IMG/VR virus record: IMGVR_UViG_3300036828_000332
Coordinates: 1-52,037 of that record
Length of the DNA stretch: 52,037 nucleotides
Direction: 5' to 3' (one strand)
Origin: a virus
The notes below the pieces were generated by a model that was given only the letters and a program-made list of their open reading frames with translations, was not told the origin of the DNA and did no database searches. The position numbers and the translations under genes are program-made. This document shows positions 24,001 through 33,564 of the stretch, piece after piece; positions within the stretch are counted from its first letter, which is position 1, and every line of letters starts with the position of its first letter.

Positions 24001-24478
24001 GCTGAGGACTGCTATTCGGACCAAAAGCCGCGAGGTAAATGCGGATACTGCGGTCTACGTCGCCCTCCGGAATGAGAACCGCCACAGGAGATTTATGCGT
24101 GTCCTGGTCCCGGAGGGGATTCCATTGGCCCGAGACTTGCGCCGATCCGTCGAGCGGCATACTGCCGTCCAGCGGAGCCTCCGTGCCGGAACTGATATCG
24201 GGATCTTCGATAAAGACCGCCGCACCCGCATAATTATTGGCCGTGGCCGTGGCATCCGCGGCATAAGTAACGTCGACCTCTCCCAGATCTGTTTCGCGCG
24301 GGATCACCTTCGCGCCGGAGATCGTAACCGCAGGCGCGCCGCCCACACCTCCGCCACCTGCACCGGCTACTGGTGCTTCGACAATCCAGGAGCTTACGGA
24401 AGCACCCGCGCGCGCTCCCGGAGCCGTGGGCCGGGGCGCTTGGGGCCTTCGAGTGGTGCGGGGTCCGAACAGGCTCAT
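21065..24478 (-). CDS. large tail-tip/fibre protein, 1137 aa
   Basis: The N-terminus is a Pro/Arg/Ala-rich stretch. Several beta-rich segments of fibronectin-III-like appearance follow (about 50-560; for example FSYTPPTPEQEAHRPPG and WTIAAIAVDFNGQ). After these comes a Gly/Asn/Ser-rich beta part with fibre-like sequence. It is coupled by ATGA to the L/J-like hub upstream and probably forms the distal part of the tail tip, corresponding to the C-terminal portion of lambda J. No enzymatic motif was found. Confidence 0.75.
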   Translation of the reverse strand: MSLFGPRTTRRPQAPRPTAPGARAGASVSSWIVEAPVAGAGGGGVGGAPAVTISGAKVIPRETDLGEVDVTYAADATATANNYAGAAVFIEDPDISSGTEAPLDGSMPLDGSAQVSGQWNPLRDQDTHKSPVAVLIPEGDVDRSIRIYLAAFGPNSSPQLVRANDTTHTPTPSIVVTIPAVSSTYVSGMEVAWLVTNQGVKVNTEYNLAPPLYTLTFSYTPPTPEQEAHRPPGLSPFGGVAIWYKYFDDGRLIQAMQHPYVATSPQVGDVESWKSTEYQASKGSFRVYFVSTDVGGNQNSIVDGITPSVDVTIDPTTPVPKVTSLRIVPGSASVQYLLDGSFVDIATFAWSLPTTGLARYAGLFLYRVATNGTAPVPAQIWSQTSSTDMQATVEVSNVPSAPETWTIAAIAVDFNGQLEDDPSTYGNNPGWTSPVVAWTVGPPGIGVTGGGLEFAPAVTVNAGATVVPAESTSSDGVRMVTFAINGTNGAWTNPTDNRFGGVWVALVVNGDISHAIYWQVPQGANHFTTPAIAAPGSFGNSIPLAFYLLSRDPQGHRNTLVVTVTPAILLSYTPTEGVIIPSRNPLTPQWFSSEFFWLNNDLTVNAIGAGKIQVGSLLQVGGKNSFSTTSQNGQIGVYDSNSKMVGWIGVAQVSGGQQPQNTVGANNYGGAWFGQLWIGGDSPAHAPLWIDQNGVVMVGGIAAQAGAPYPYISVRDAYGIERGRMGAQLTNPPAPGDSSGSPAPPGVTAGAWFTQLAAGGSSASGWQMLIDGSQTPGKFYIRDTDNFSINFTANPNDGLHNPPWNPAYTILMGKSVWSGVGSTNNSWQFPGIQIYEASGSPPQQIFGSILTNRGLVLRGRPEQNNGVIVALAMTNGDTNGSDFPSQFWGQLALHSPVNPSVITVDIASGHLTNGVVYGDSHLFLSNSGGNYTFTADENGQIHFRDSLWLGWGPGKQLIDSNGNWVGGISGGLVTSITASGPGIAANPTTGAVLIFNNGVTSLSGGTGISVSSSAGAVTVFLNFSASVSFAGYSGGLFSGSGVQTGGEVRGGALTTAGQITGEALAINPSGTTDAFTVSGRKCCDYNGTWSGNGVQANAVVLASQFGIFGVAYGISTTFRTGDNRTVTVNGGVITSIA

Positions 24479-27400
24479 GTGGTGTAGATGCCTCCTGCCG
24501 TGATGCGCGCCGTGCCGCCCGCCGTCGAGATGACATATTGTTGCGTGCCGTCCGGAAACACATCCGCTCCATTGGCCGCGATCACTGCGTTGTTGGGGCC
24601 GATGTTGAAGACCAACAAGCCGCGCCCCTGGTAGTCTGCCAGGGGAAGGAGATTCACTGCCACATCGTTGGCCGAGGTGTCCACGCGGATAACCTCGTCG
24701 CTGATCTTGATGTCAAACGGTCCCGCTCCCGGCCCCAGAGTCCGCACATTCGGCGGCTGTCCGAAGATGTAAATCATGCGGTAGCAGGCAAAGCCATCGT
24801 CGGTTTTATTGCCGTTCGTATCCACCAGATAGCCGCCTACCAGGACCACTTCATCGGAGAGGTTCGGAACCTGCGTGTGGAGCTGCACCAGGATGTTATT
24901 CGTCGGCGCGGCCATCTGCGAGGTTTGACTGGGATCGAGCCAGTCGGCCGCTTCGACGATATAGAGCGACGTCGCATCCGGGATTACATCCCACGGAGGC
25001 GCAATCTGATGGGTCAATTCGTTGTTGTCCGTGATGTTGCGCCATTGCCCTGCCCCGGTGCCGCGCAAGATGCGAATGAGGTAGCCCACCTCCTTGCCGG
25101 GTTGCATACCAGCCGAACCGGGGAACTGGTTCCGGGTCACACTGTTATCCCACATCGCATTGGTGATCGAGTTGGCATCCGCTGAGGTCGGCTGCGCCCA
25201 CACGATCAGGACATCCCCGATGCCAACTGAAGTCTGAGGATCGCCAGTCACGCAATCCGGTGTAACCGTCATCGTGCCAGTTGGCGCGTCGAAGGCTGTA
25301 ATCTTGAAATTCCACAGTGGCACCTCACCGGCCACGTTGCTGCAAACGAAGAGAAACTGGCCCACCCAGTTGTCTGTGGCTCCGATGAAGTCGTCCGATT
25401 GAATCAGGTTCGGCGCGGTCACATTCGATACGAGAACACCCACGGTACCGGCGTGCAAAATGGTTTTGGCTTGGATCTGGACGCCCCAGGCCGAGCCTTC
25501 CGGCAAACCTTGCGTCCAGTTCTGAATCGGCCCCGGAATCGCGATGCCTGCAGGCGGCGTTCCCGTACCGTTGAATTGAAAGGCGATCTGCCTGCGATCG
25601 TTGGCCGCCCACACATCGTAGCCGATCAACTTGGGGTCGGTCGACGGCGCGACGGTAAGTGTGACCTGCTGGCCGGTGAGGCCCTGCGGAATCCAGACTG
25701 CCGCGAGGTTGGAGGGAGTCGAGGGCGCGCCGGTATTGTCCCGCTGCGTAAGCGCCGCGTACACGGTCTGTGGCCCGTCGAGATTCCCTCCGGAGGACAG
25801 CTCGATATCGAGAATGCGCGGCTGCGTCGGATAACCGAACTGGTTCACCGTCATGTAGCCCTGGACCCAAATCGTCGGAACCCAATTGCCCTGCGCTCCG
25901 ATGTCGTAGTCCTGCCAGAGCTTAAATGTTCGCTCCCACGCCGCATAGATCGGATCGCCCGATACCGGCGCTTCCATATCGGGCAGCCATGCCAGACCAA
26001 TCGGCGGCTGGAGTAGTTCGGGCGGCGCGGCGGGTGGGGCCACATCTTGAGGCTTCGGACCGACAGTCAGATCGTACATGTCGTCGGTGGTCGCGCTGCA
26101 CTGGATGTCAATCGAGAAATCCGGATTCAATGCCCACCGGCTCACGCGGCCTTCGGCGTAGCCGCCACTGTAGGGAAACGTCGAATGGGTGAGCGAAACG
26201 ATGTCGCCCAGTTGGGTTCCGAGCGCCAGGACAGTGGTGCGGAACTGGAAGTTACGGGCAATCATCTGCTCATTGATGCCGGGACCGTTAGGCGGGATGG
26301 GTTCCGTGCCGTGCGGTCCGCTGCCAGCCGCGAGCCCGCCGATCTCTTCCCGCAGGCGTGCTGTTAAGAGACGCGCGCATTGACTCAGATTCGAGACGCC
26401 CGCGAAGTTCATGGTCTGCACCAGGTATTGCGGCGATTCCGGCGTGCCCAGAGTCGAAGCGTGATCGATGTCATAGATAGTGCAATTGTTGAGCTGCCAA
26501 CCAAACTCCTCATCGCCGAAGTTACCCACCAGCCAATTGAAAGCGGGCTGCAGGGGTCCTACGGACAGGCTGCGGAAAAGGATCGTTGCTTCCGTGAAAG
26601 CGTTACCCGCCAACACGCTGGAATTGACCCGGATGAAGGGCCAGAACTTCCCGTTCGAGAAAATGAAGTTTCCCGAACAACAGTTGAGGATTTCGCGCAA
26701 CCAGTCACGTAAAGGCTTCTGCTCTTTCAGAATGCCCCGGAACGGAAACTGCAACTCGTTACCGCTGCCGATGAGCTTCGGCACTGAAGTGTCGCAGATC
26801 GCAGCCATCTCGATGCATTGGTTGAGATCGAAATACTCCTCCATTTGATACGCCGGGATCTGGTCCTGGTTGGATGGATCGACGCGCAGGCCGATGCCGC
26901 GCAGGAATACATTCACAGCCACCCAGATGGTGTTATGCAGCGCGGGCATCCAACTGCGCGCGCCGGGCCCGGTCCAGATCCACCCGCCCAGACCGGAGGT
27001 GATCGAAACGGTCATGGCGTGATCGGATACCGCCGAAAGCTGCAGACCGGCCGCATCCGTGCGCCGAATCTCGGCTAGGGCGATACCGCCCGCAAAGGTG
27101 GATCCTGGCGGAATGAACGGCGTGCCATCGGGATTCGACCAGGGCGCTTGGGTGATCCCCACAAAGTCGTACTGCCCGCAAGGGTCTGTACCGGAAGTCG
27201 CGCGCCATCCGCCGCCCCTGAGCGGATCGTGCGGGGGCTGTCCGTCGAGAGTCGAATTGATGAGGTTTGCGTCGTAGCTGCCTATCGGACCCTCGCCCAC
27301 CACGCCCAATGCGGCGTAAAAACTGTTCTCGTCGCGGCCTTCGGCTACGTCACAAGTCACCAGCATTTGCTCATCGGTGAAAACTTCTTGCAGCGGACGC

Positions 27401-28536
27401 TGATATATCGTGTCGTCGACCACACTGACGCTCGTAAAGCTCGATCTGCCAAAGCCGAACACACCCGTAGTCGAGTCTTTGATACGTACAGACTGCGGCG
27501 GAAATACCACACCTCCGAAGGAATCGGGCACCCCGCGGGTCACACAGGAATCGTAGTCCTTGGGGCAGGTAGTGAGGGCGCTTGTCGACGGACAGAAGCG
27601 CCCCTTGTAGACCTTCCAGCACTGGCGTAGTATCTTCCGTGAAGGGTAGGGCAGCGTCAATTGGAAAATCCCATCAGTGACGTTGATCTGGAATTTGCCG
27701 CTGGTATCGAACTGCCAGTTCGTAAGATAGCCGTTCCAGACGTCAAGCAGCGAAACATCAGTGACATGGAACAAGGTCAATTGGACTTCGGCAGCGTAGA
27801 GATTTACCTGATTGACTAGCGAGGTCCACACGCCATCGGCGTTGCCCAGATTGAAGCTGCCTGCGTCGGAGCTTTCTCCGAGCGTCTGTGAGATCCCGCT
27901 CCAGTCGAGCATTCGCGGCAGGTACACCGTGCTGTCGACGCTGACCCGCTGATTCGAGATATAGATCGCCGACGCGCCGCGCGGCGTGATCGTCACCAGC
28001 GGGATGATCTGCTGGAATTCGTTGGCAAGCGCTGCGGTCAGCTGCGCATCCGGGAAGCGGACCAGATGCGCCCGCGAGTGTAAATCTGGCGTGGTCGCGG
28101 GGATCTCCAGGAACGTAACCCCTGGCCCCTGCGTGAGCAGCGCCACCATGTGATCGAAGGCCAGCGTGGGGTTTTCATAGCGAACATTGTAAGTCGCATT
28201 GCCCGTGGGCTCGTACATCGTCAGAGGGAATTGCGCATAGACGCCCTGCGCCTGTTCCCAGTGGGATTTCAGCTTGTCGTACTCCGTGCAGGACAGATGG
28301 TTCTTAAAAAAGCGAAAGTGGCGCGGTCCGTTCGGAGCCATGAGAAAGCGCTGCTCGACCTTCAGGCCGGCTTGACCGAAGGTATGCACGACCAGCGGCG
28401 GCGTATAGTCGAGCCCTGCGCCCCAATCGGCTTGGAGCGGGAATGCCGCGATCACCGGAGGCGTCGGGATGGGCACCGGCCCGAGCGAATCGCGGACATC
28501 CGGCACCGGAGGCGGAAAGGCGACCAGGCCGCTCAT
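24475..28536 (-). CDS. tail hub protein, L-like and J-like parts fused, 1353 aa
   Basis: The first ~290 residues resemble minor tail proteins of the L/DUF2163 type, with PRMLDWSGISQTLGESSDAGSF. Four cysteines follow, at 306, 315, 324 and 331 (C-x8-C-x8-C-x6-C), like the cluster in lambda gpL that holds a 4Fe-4S centre. The remaining 1000 residues look like the J-type central hub (helical INCCSGNFIFSNGKFWPFIRV region, then beta-rich and Fn3-like parts). In lambda, L, K, I and J are separate genes; here no K/I homologue was seen and L- and J-like parts appear in one chain. It should close the tail tube and carry the fibre. Confidence 0.82.
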   Translation of the reverse strand: MSGLVAFPPPVPDVRDSLGPVPIPTPPVIAAFPLQADWGAGLDYTPPLVVHTFGQAGLKVEQRFLMAPNGPRHFRFFKNHLSCTEYDKLKSHWEQAQGVYAQFPLTMYEPTGNATYNVRYENPTLAFDHMVALLTQGPGVTFLEIPATTPDLHSRAHLVRFPDAQLTAALANEFQQIIPLVTITPRGASAIYISNQRVSVDSTVYLPRMLDWSGISQTLGESSDAGSFNLGNADGVWTSLVNQVNLYAAEVQLTLFHVTDVSLLDVWNGYLTNWQFDTSGKFQINVTDGIFQLTLPYPSRKILRQCWKVYKGRFCPSTSALTTCPKDYDSCVTRGVPDSFGGVVFPPQSVRIKDSTTGVFGFGRSSFTSVSVVDDTIYQRPLQEVFTDEQMLVTCDVAEGRDENSFYAALGVVGEGPIGSYDANLINSTLDGQPPHDPLRGGGWRATSGTDPCGQYDFVGITQAPWSNPDGTPFIPPGSTFAGGIALAEIRRTDAAGLQLSAVSDHAMTVSITSGLGGWIWTGPGARSWMPALHNTIWVAVNVFLRGIGLRVDPSNQDQIPAYQMEEYFDLNQCIEMAAICDTSVPKLIGSGNELQFPFRGILKEQKPLRDWLREILNCCSGNFIFSNGKFWPFIRVNSSVLAGNAFTEATILFRSLSVGPLQPAFNWLVGNFGDEEFGWQLNNCTIYDIDHASTLGTPESPQYLVQTMNFAGVSNLSQCARLLTARLREEIGGLAAGSGPHGTEPIPPNGPGINEQMIARNFQFRTTVLALGTQLGDIVSLTHSTFPYSGGYAEGRVSRWALNPDFSIDIQCSATTDDMYDLTVGPKPQDVAPPAAPPELLQPPIGLAWLPDMEAPVSGDPIYAAWERTFKLWQDYDIGAQGNWVPTIWVQGYMTVNQFGYPTQPRILDIELSSGGNLDGPQTVYAALTQRDNTGAPSTPSNLAAVWIPQGLTGQQVTLTVAPSTDPKLIGYDVWAANDRRQIAFQFNGTGTPPAGIAIPGPIQNWTQGLPEGSAWGVQIQAKTILHAGTVGVLVSNVTAPNLIQSDDFIGATDNWVGQFLFVCSNVAGEVPLWNFKITAFDAPTGTMTVTPDCVTGDPQTSVGIGDVLIVWAQPTSADANSITNAMWDNSVTRNQFPGSAGMQPGKEVGYLIRILRGTGAGQWRNITDNNELTHQIAPPWDVIPDATSLYIVEAADWLDPSQTSQMAAPTNNILVQLHTQVPNLSDEVVLVGGYLVDTNGNKTDDGFACYRMIYIFGQPPNVRTLGPGAGPFDIKISDEVIRVDTSANDVAVNLLPLADYQGRGLLVFNIGPNNAVIAANGADVFPDGTQQYVISTAGGTARITAGGIYTT

Positions 28537-28964
28537 AGGATCTCCCGCAGCCCGAGGCTCACTGTAGCGGAGTTGCCCTTGAATACTCCTGCTAAAACCT
28601 GCATCCGCTCGTTGCCGTAGGTCACGCTCCAGCTACCATCGAAAGTCACGGTGTAACGCCCGACGGTATTCGCTCCAGTGGGATCGGCGGTGAAAGGCGG
28701 CACGGTTTCGCGCGGATTGTAAAAGTAAAACGCATGGCCGAGGTTGGAATTGTAGAAGGTCTGGAGAGACTGAAAAGCATCCGGCAGTAGGGTTTGCTGC
28801 ATGGTGAAGTAGCGGCGGTTGTTCAGCGCCAGCGCGTTGCGGTCGCTCGATCCGTCCGGATACATGTTCAGATCGGCCTCTAAGTGCAATTCCTCGTGGA
28901 AGGCCCGCGAGAGGTTTACCGGCATCACAACGGTGGGTGTGGGAGTGGTGATGTTATTGGGCAT
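28533..28964 (-). CDS. minor tail protein, M-like position, 143 aa
   Basis: The protein is beta-rich with conserved-looking segments (FHEELHLEADLNMYPDGSSD, DAFQSLQTFYNSNLGHAFYFYNP, GRYTVTFDGSWSV). The same layout, a DGS near the start and F-x2-R/N-G-x-aFyFyNP in the middle, occurs in small tail-tip proteins (DUF2460/M-like) directly after the tape measure. The N-terminal part of the next protein contains a related FRFFKNHLSCTEYDKLKSHWE pattern. It is coupled to that gene by ATGA. Confidence 0.7.
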   Translation of the reverse strand: MPNNITTPTPTVVMPVNLSRAFHEELHLEADLNMYPDGSSDRNALALNNRRYFTMQQTLLPDAFQSLQTFYNSNLGHAFYFYNPRETVPPFTADPTGANTVGRYTVTFDGSWSVTYGNERMQVLAGVFKGNSATVSLGLREIL

Positions 28965-28970
28965 CTCTCA

Positions 28971-31900
28971 TTAGCTCAAGGCCGTGAGCGGCTCCTGCAT
29001 CGCGGCTGCCGTGGTCAATCGGCTGTCGCCTGCCGTGGCCGCCGAGGCCGACGCCATGGCAATCGCCGACGGGTTTCCCTGAATGGTCTGCAGCGTCAAT
29101 TGCTGGAATTGGTTGTTGATGAGCCCGGCAGCGCCCGGCACGCCGAGCCCGGACCCTGGCGAGGGATTCGCGCCCTGCGCCGTGATGGCGGCGTGTGCGT
29201 ATTGGTAGCTGGTCGTCCCGGTGTAGGGGTTCTGTACCTGCACGCCGCCGTTATAGGTGGGCTGCAATTGAACCCCCTGTGTCGATTGCGCGATGGTGGC
29301 GTTGTACATCGGCCGCGGAAGGTTGGCCGCCTGCCCGCTCGAAAGGGCATACAGCCGCACGAGATCCTGGATGTCCTGCCCGTGAATGCCCACCTGGACA
29401 TTGCCGCCGTATTTCTGGTCGACGATCTGCTGGATCTGCGTGAGTATCTGGCGGTTCGAGATATCGACGCCGTACACCTGTTTGATCTGAGCGCGGATCT
29501 TCTCCTGTTCGGTCTTGATGAAGAGACGCACTGTACCCGCCACGGCTCCCGCCGCTGCGCCGATAGCCCCGCCGATCAACGCGCCAGCAGGACCGAAGTA
29601 CGCTCCACCAATCGTCGCTCCGGCAAGAGCCCCGCCGCCGATATCCATAAGCATTCCACCGACGCCGCCCTTCTGGAGCCCCGCGCCTACGAGGCCCAGT
29701 CCCGCGCCCGTGAGGATGCCGCCCGTGAACCCGAGGCCCGGAAACATCTGCGCGAGTTGCGGACCCATCAGCGCGCCGCCCGCCGTTGTCATCACGGCGG
29801 AGTGTTTCTTCAATCCGCCGCTTATCAGCATTCCCCCGGCGATAGCCGAAAGATTGGCGACCCCTGGGGAAGTCACCACACTGCCAAAGGTTGTGCCGCC
29901 TGTCGAAGTAGTGCCGATGCCGAACTGGTCTTTCAATTTGCTTAAATCGAAGCCTGCAATCCCGCCTCCTTTGGCACCCGCTCCTGGTTTCCCGAGGATG
30001 CCGCCAAGTCCACTTCCGCCACCGCCAGCACCCCCGAGAGCGGCACCGGCAACCTTCGCCATCTCGGACTGTGTTTTCGTGTTGTAATCGGGCTGCTGCA
30101 TCGCTCCGACCGTCAGAGCCCCCATACTGATCGCTCCGAGGCCAAAGGGGACCGCCGCGCCACCGAACAGGGCTCCGGCACCGGAGACGCCCGCGGGCAC
30201 CCCAGGAGCCATCCCACCGCCACCCATACCAGCGAGTTCTGGCAGGGCTATCTCCGGGGCGGAAACCGCACTGAGCCTAGTAGGCAGACCGGCGAACTGA
30301 TCCATGCTGAAAGCGGGCGCTCCTCCTGTCGCAACCTGGACGGCGACATCCGCGCCGCCCAACTGCTTAAGCGCCTGCATGACGCGCGGTACGTAGGCTT
30401 GCGTTTCGCGAGGCAGCGGAGTTCCCCTGCGAACCGCGCGATCATAAGCGGCTGGCCCCATGTTGTATGCGGCCAGCGCGGCCGACAGATCTCCCGGGTA
30501 GCGCTTCATGAGCTGGCCGAGATAGCGCGCACCGCCCGTCACGTTCTGGAGCGGGTCGGTTACATCGGTAACGCCCATGTCGCTCGCCGTCCCGGGCATC
30601 AATTGCATGAGGCCCCTCGCGCCTTTCAGGGATCGCGCTATGGGATCCCCTGCCGACTCCCCGCTGATGACTGCTCGAATAATCTGCGGTGAAACGCCGC
30701 TGGCGGCACTGGCCTGCTGAATGATGCTGCCATACCGCCCACCCCCGCCGCCCGCCATGCCCCAACCCGTTGCCAGTGACGGCGCAGGGATGCCCATGGC
30801 CGCCAAGCCGCCGCCTTCCCCCGCACCGCCCGCCGCCGCGAACTGCTGGACGGCCAACAGGAAATCCTGCGTGGCCTTGTTGAACGCATCCACGCCCACG
30901 ATGAAAAGATTGGCCGGCTGCACCATCTTGGCTGCTTCCGTTGTTTCGTAAGCCGGTTTGAAGTCGCTAAGGCCCAGCCCTTCCGGAATGAAGCTCGCCG
31001 GAGGCGCGCCGGGTGGCCGTGGTGTCATTCCCTTTTGAAAGAGCGCGCTAATGATTCCGCCGCCGCGCGAGTATTGCACCTCGGGTCTTCCGTATCCCGC
31101 CAGTTCCGTAGCCGACTGCGCTAGGGTCGAACTGAAAAGCTGTTTGGCTTCCCCGAGAAACAACTTCTTGAATACGTCGCCCATGGCCTGCCCGATGGTC
31201 TTGCCCTTCTGCGTGAAGGCATCAAAGATTTCATCGAACTCACCCTTGAAGGCTTCATAGATCCGCTTCTGGTCTTCGATGATGATGTCGTTGGCTTTCT
31301 TCCAGCCCTCAATCCGGTACTTCTGCGTCTCATCAACCGCCTTGATGTCGATCCCCTTCTGTTTTCGGATTACTTCATCCTTACGGGCCTGAATCAACGC
31401 GTCCACTTCGCCGGATGTGTATCCCTGCTTCGCGAAGTCCGCGCGGTGCGCGTTAATCATCGCGACTTCCTCGTCGAGAACCACCTGCAATTCGCCCTTT
31501 TGCTGCGCCGCCACTTCCTCGTTGGATTTGATACGCAACTCCGTGATGCGCGCGAGATTCGCTATCTTCTTGCGCAAGTCCTGTTCGTCGGCGGCTTCGA
31601 TATAAAGAATCTGCGCGTCGTAGGAGCCCTTAATCCGCTCCTGGTTCTGCTTGGCAAGGTCGGTGATCCGCTGCCTTTCTTTCTCGATCACCTTGGAGTC
31701 CATTTCAATCTTTTGCGCTGCGGTGAGCTGATCGCTGAGGCGTTGCGCGGCCGCTCCAGTGATGAGCTTGTCGTGCATCAGCTTGTCGAGCTTCTCGAAG
31801 AGTTCCTTGTATTTGAAAGCCACGGCTTCAACCGGAGAACTGAGAGCCAGCAGGAGGGTCTTACTAGCCGCGAGGCTCCATTCGTCGACTTGGGCCTGCA

Positions 31901-33212
31901 CATCGTCCAGTTTGTCTTTCAAGTTCTCTTGGCCGGGCTTGCCAGTTCCCATGGTCAGATCGGGAACCTTGGCGCCCTTGGGTAGCAGGCCGCTTTTCTC
32001 GGCCAGGGTGGAAATCGTGCTCTGCATCGTCTCCCACACGGTTTTACCCCAACCCACCGCTGAGTCCTTGAGCTTTTTGGCCTGTTCGGGAAAGCGATCC
32101 GCGAGAATGACACCGATGCCCGCGACACCCGCCGCCACAGCCAGAGCCTCCGGGCTCATGAGTGCCAGTACCCCGGCAAGCGATCTCAGAACCGCAACGG
32201 CAGGTCCCACCACACCCGGCACAATTTTCATGACCAGATTGAACGCCCCGAATGCCACGCTTAACGCGACAACATTCACAATCACTTCCTTAACCGGCTC
32301 GGGCAGATCCATGAGCCACTGCGCGAATGCCGCCAGGATCTTTAAGACGCCCATCACCTCTTCGCCCAGCTTCGAGAACGCTCTGCCAAACCCCTCGTCG
32401 CTCATTATTTTTTGGCGCAACACGTCGAAGGCGTCTCCAAGGTTCTTGAGCATTTTGGCTAGGTCGGAAATCTGCGCGCCCGCGCCTCCGGTCTGGTCTT
32501 TCATGGCCTTGAGCATGATGGCAATCGTTTCCGGTCCCGACATCACGCCTTCTTTCAGCCACTTGCGAACCTCGTCGGTAACAACCGGCCTGTTGAGTTG
32601 GGCCGTCATAGCCTGCCGCAGAGCTTCCATTACCTGCACGCCCTGTTTTGGCAACGCCCGCATCAGGTCCTCGGCAGTCAGGAATTCCTTGTTCATGATG
32701 CGCCCGAAGAGGCGCACGATCGTTCCGACGTTTCCTATTTGCCCGCCCATCGCCGTAACCTGGTCGGTGATGATCTTGAGAGTGGCCGGAATGTCTTTGG
32801 CTTCGAAGTTGAATCCGGCTAATTGGCGCGCCGCCTCCTGCAGGTCTTTGAAGCTGAAGATGCTCTGCGAGGCAACCTCGCGGATACCTTCCATCACTTT
32901 CCTAGCGTCGTCTGCATTGTCAACAAACTGCGCCATCATCATCTGGGCACGGCCCATTTCCGAACCAACTCGGACAAGCTGCTCCACCATGCGCACGATC
33001 CCCAAGCCCGCCAGCGCATTGGTGAGGCCTCCGAAAGCGCTGATGGTCTGGTTTACCGCGACGTTAACGCGCCCCAGGCCCGCCGTAGCCTGCGCGGACG
33101 CCTTCTCGCTGGTGGGGCCGGTCTGCGAAATGGCCTGATTCAGCGCGTTGACGTTCTGCTGCGCCGTCTGGCTGTTGAGATCGACCTGGATGTAAATGTT
33201 GTTAGCGGCCAT
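28971..33212 (-). CDS. tape measure protein with lytic transglycosylase domain, 1413 aa
   Basis: The long helical N-terminus (to about 360) carries the tape-measure N-domain (GLGRVNVAVNQTISAFGGLTNAL, a membrane-like segment near 310-370). A coiled-coil region follows (430-660). Residues about 826-947 are an SLT lytic transglycosylase domain: IIRAVISGES with the likely catalytic Glu852, GLMQLMPGTA, ALAAYNMGP. Later come Gly/Ala-rich hydrophobic segments (around 1020-1250) that could insert in a membrane. The protein sets tail length and the enzyme domain opens peptidoglycan during DNA entry. It follows the G/GT genes as in other siphoviruses. Confidence 0.95.
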   Translation of the reverse strand: MAANNIYIQVDLNSQTAQQNVNALNQAISQTGPTSEKASAQATAGLGRVNVAVNQTISAFGGLTNALAGLGIVRMVEQLVRVGSEMGRAQMMMAQFVDNADDARKVMEGIREVASQSIFSFKDLQEAARQLAGFNFEAKDIPATLKIITDQVTAMGGQIGNVGTIVRLFGRIMNKEFLTAEDLMRALPKQGVQVMEALRQAMTAQLNRPVVTDEVRKWLKEGVMSGPETIAIMLKAMKDQTGGAGAQISDLAKMLKNLGDAFDVLRQKIMSDEGFGRAFSKLGEEVMGVLKILAAFAQWLMDLPEPVKEVIVNVVALSVAFGAFNLVMKIVPGVVGPAVAVLRSLAGVLALMSPEALAVAAGVAGIGVILADRFPEQAKKLKDSAVGWGKTVWETMQSTISTLAEKSGLLPKGAKVPDLTMGTGKPGQENLKDKLDDVQAQVDEWSLAASKTLLLALSSPVEAVAFKYKELFEKLDKLMHDKLITGAAAQRLSDQLTAAQKIEMDSKVIEKERQRITDLAKQNQERIKGSYDAQILYIEAADEQDLRKKIANLARITELRIKSNEEVAAQQKGELQVVLDEEVAMINAHRADFAKQGYTSGEVDALIQARKDEVIRKQKGIDIKAVDETQKYRIEGWKKANDIIIEDQKRIYEAFKGEFDEIFDAFTQKGKTIGQAMGDVFKKLFLGEAKQLFSSTLAQSATELAGYGRPEVQYSRGGGIISALFQKGMTPRPPGAPPASFIPEGLGLSDFKPAYETTEAAKMVQPANLFIVGVDAFNKATQDFLLAVQQFAAAGGAGEGGGLAAMGIPAPSLATGWGMAGGGGGRYGSIIQQASAASGVSPQIIRAVISGESAGDPIARSLKGARGLMQLMPGTASDMGVTDVTDPLQNVTGGARYLGQLMKRYPGDLSAALAAYNMGPAAYDRAVRRGTPLPRETQAYVPRVMQALKQLGGADVAVQVATGGAPAFSMDQFAGLPTRLSAVSAPEIALPELAGMGGGGMAPGVPAGVSGAGALFGGAAVPFGLGAISMGALTVGAMQQPDYNTKTQSEMAKVAGAALGGAGGGGSGLGGILGKPGAGAKGGGIAGFDLSKLKDQFGIGTTSTGGTTFGSVVTSPGVANLSAIAGGMLISGGLKKHSAVMTTAGGALMGPQLAQMFPGLGFTGGILTGAGLGLVGAGLQKGGVGGMLMDIGGGALAGATIGGAYFGPAGALIGGAIGAAAGAVAGTVRLFIKTEQEKIRAQIKQVYGVDISNRQILTQIQQIVDQKYGGNVQVGIHGQDIQDLVRLYALSSGQAANLPRPMYNATIAQSTQGVQLQPTYNGGVQVQNPYTGTTSYQYAHAAITAQGANPSPGSGLGVPGAAGLINNQFQQLTLQTIQGNPSAIAMASASAATAGDSRLTTAAAMQEPLTALS

Positions 33213-33564
33213 GGTGCGTGTTCTTGATCGACTCCGTTGAGAACCGGTTTCGCTCCTCGGTCAATAAGCGCAGCAATAAAAACTCCGGGTACGGGATCTC
33301 AGCCAGCCCGACTGTGACCCCCGCCTGCAACGCAAAATCCAGATCGATGGTTTGCGCGATCAACTGGCCTGCTGGAGACTGCAAGTGATCGTCCAGCAAC
33401 TGCGAGGGACATTCGTCGCACCGCGGCGTATCGTTGTTCGCATCGGGGTTCGCCATCAGCACCGTGCCGCATTCGCCCGGTCCGGGACACAGGTCGTTGC
33501 GCCGCAGGATCCGGTGAAAGATGAAGCGCGGCGACGGATACTCCGGCCAGCCGCCGCCCTCTAA
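33202..33564 (-). CDS. tail assembly chaperone T, frameshift extension of G
   Basis: This 120-codon frame has no usable start codon of its own at its beginning: the codons following the slip (TTA GAG GGC GGC) contain no ATG or GTG for 34 codons. It would be made only by a -1 frameshift at the end of the G gene, giving a 318-aa GT fusion. The frame includes LCPGPGECGTVLMANPDANNDTPRCDECPSQL, with Cys pairs, and a helical C-terminus. In lambda, GT recruits tail tube subunits to the tape measure. Independent initiation at the internal GTG (33462) is a possible alternative. It overlaps the tape-measure start by 11 bp. Confidence 0.85.
   Translation of the reverse strand, partial: LEGGGWPEYPSPRFIFHRILRRNDLCPGPGECGTVLMANPDANNDTPRCDECPSQLLDDHLQSPAGQLIAQTIDLDFALQAGVTVGLAEIPYPEFLLLRLLTEERNRFSTESIKNTHHGR

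Noticed and set aside
28884-29945. Plus-strand open frame of 353 codons
   Set aside because: It is antisense to the tape measure and the M-like gene, very rich in Arg, His and Gly, with no plausible promoter or operon context.
31759-33138. Plus-strand open frame of 459 codons opposite the tape measure gene
   Set aside because: Composition is Ser/Pro/Ala-rich and no domain is seen; the tape measure on the minus strand explains the DNA.
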